From Akkermansia sp. (GTDB taxonomy: Bacteria; Verrucomicrobiota; Verrucomicrobiia; Verrucomicrobiales; Akkermansiaceae): a stretch of DNA of 5,878 bases. How positions within the stretch are numbered: position 1 is the first letter of the stretch; each line of letters starts with the position of its first letter. The stretch is taken from positions 1 to 5,878 of the forward strand of contig JAIFNK010000167.1 of NCBI GenBank assembly GCA_020047775.1. Reading direction: 5' to 3'. The notes under the pieces were generated by a model. That model saw only the letters and a program-made list of their open reading frames with translations. It did no database searches and was not told the origin of the DNA. Made by a program: the position numbers and the translations under genes. Positions 5,753 through 5,878 of this stretch are shown piece after piece.

Positions 5753-5878
5753 TTAGACTTCGAAGGCTTGGGCGAGGAGGGCCTTCTGCTCGCGGTAGTG
5801 CATCGCCTTGGAGCCTGCGGCGGGACTGGAAGCAGTCCCCCGGCCGGCGTAGCGGATTTTACTGCCCACGGCGCGCTC
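5753..5878 (-). CDS. sucA: 2-oxoglutarate dehydrogenase E1 component, C-terminal 41 codons only (window edge)
   Basis: The frame enters from the right edge of the window and ends at a TAA whose complement is 5753-5755. The visible peptide contains KIRYAGRGTASSPAAGSKAM and then HYREQKALLAQAFEV, which matches the end of thiamine-diphosphate E1o proteins (consensus YxGRPASASPATGS, then a Gln-rich helix ending near the C terminus). E1o decarboxylates 2-oxoglutarate and succinylates the lipoyl arm of E2. The sucA-sucB order with a 39-nt gap is the usual operon arrangement and supports the call. A 7-bp palindrome (GGGACTG-GAAG-CAGTCCC on the + strand, 5822-5839) lies within it, but the encoded peptide keeps family length, so it is not obviously an insertion. 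Confidence 0.85.
   Translation of the reverse strand, partial: ERAVGSKIRYAGRGTASSPAAGSKAMHYREQKALLAQAFEV

Noticed and set aside
5822..5839. Palindrome GGGACTG-GAAG-CAGTCCC in sucA as another REP unit
   Set aside because: It has a 4-nt loop, no GTAG or GGAG foot, and the encoded peptide matches the family length, so it does not fit the repeat family.

Overview
The window is GC-rich bacterial chromosome with five genes, two of them cut by the window edges. Gene content (2-oxoglutarate dehydrogenase, MiaB, a divergent SPFH pair), GC-rich codon use and the lack of clear Shine-Dalgarno sequences fit a Gram-negative, respiring bacterium. The overall look suggests Verrucomicrobiota or a relative. 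That assignment is an impression, since there is no rRNA or marker gene here to prove it.

Layout, left to right. The + strand carries the 3' part of miaB (2-1078), a 201-bp intergenic stretch with a cloverleaf-shaped palindrome (1116-1174), two SPFH/Band 7 membrane proteins joined by an ATGA stop/start overlap (1280-2263 and 2260-3174), and a family GT10 fucosyltransferase (3222-4094). A 164-bp convergent intergenic region holds a second, larger palindromic element (4112-4254). The - strand carries sucB (4259-5713), the E2 subunit of 2-oxoglutarate dehydrogenase, preceded by the last 41 codons of its E1 partner sucA (5753-5878).

The most interesting content is a family of short repeats that ties these regions together. 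I count seven copies of a 20-nt unit: a GTAG or GGAG foot, a 2-nt spacer, then a 6-bp hairpin with a TC or TT loop. Stem sequences differ between copies, but nearly always by paired changes that keep the base pairing. This is the architecture of REP sequences mobilised by RAYT (TnpA-REP) transposases. In both intergenic regions two units face each other as a BIME. Two further units lie inside sucB, read in frame, in the linker between the second lipoyl domain and the catalytic domain.

That same linker is where an E2 normally carries its peripheral subunit-binding (E3-binding) domain, and no such domain can be seen. The result is an unusual E2: two lipoyl domains, a repeat-derived Ala/Pro/Ser linker, and a complete acyltransferase domain.

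Functionally, sucA and sucB form the core of the 2-oxoglutarate dehydrogenase complex of the TCA cycle. The SPFH pair is probably a hetero-oligomeric membrane scaffold of the HflK/HflC kind. The fucosyltransferase probably decorates a surface glycan. MiaB modifies tRNA. Apart from the sucA-sucB pair and the coupled SPFH pair, the genes do not look like one pathway.
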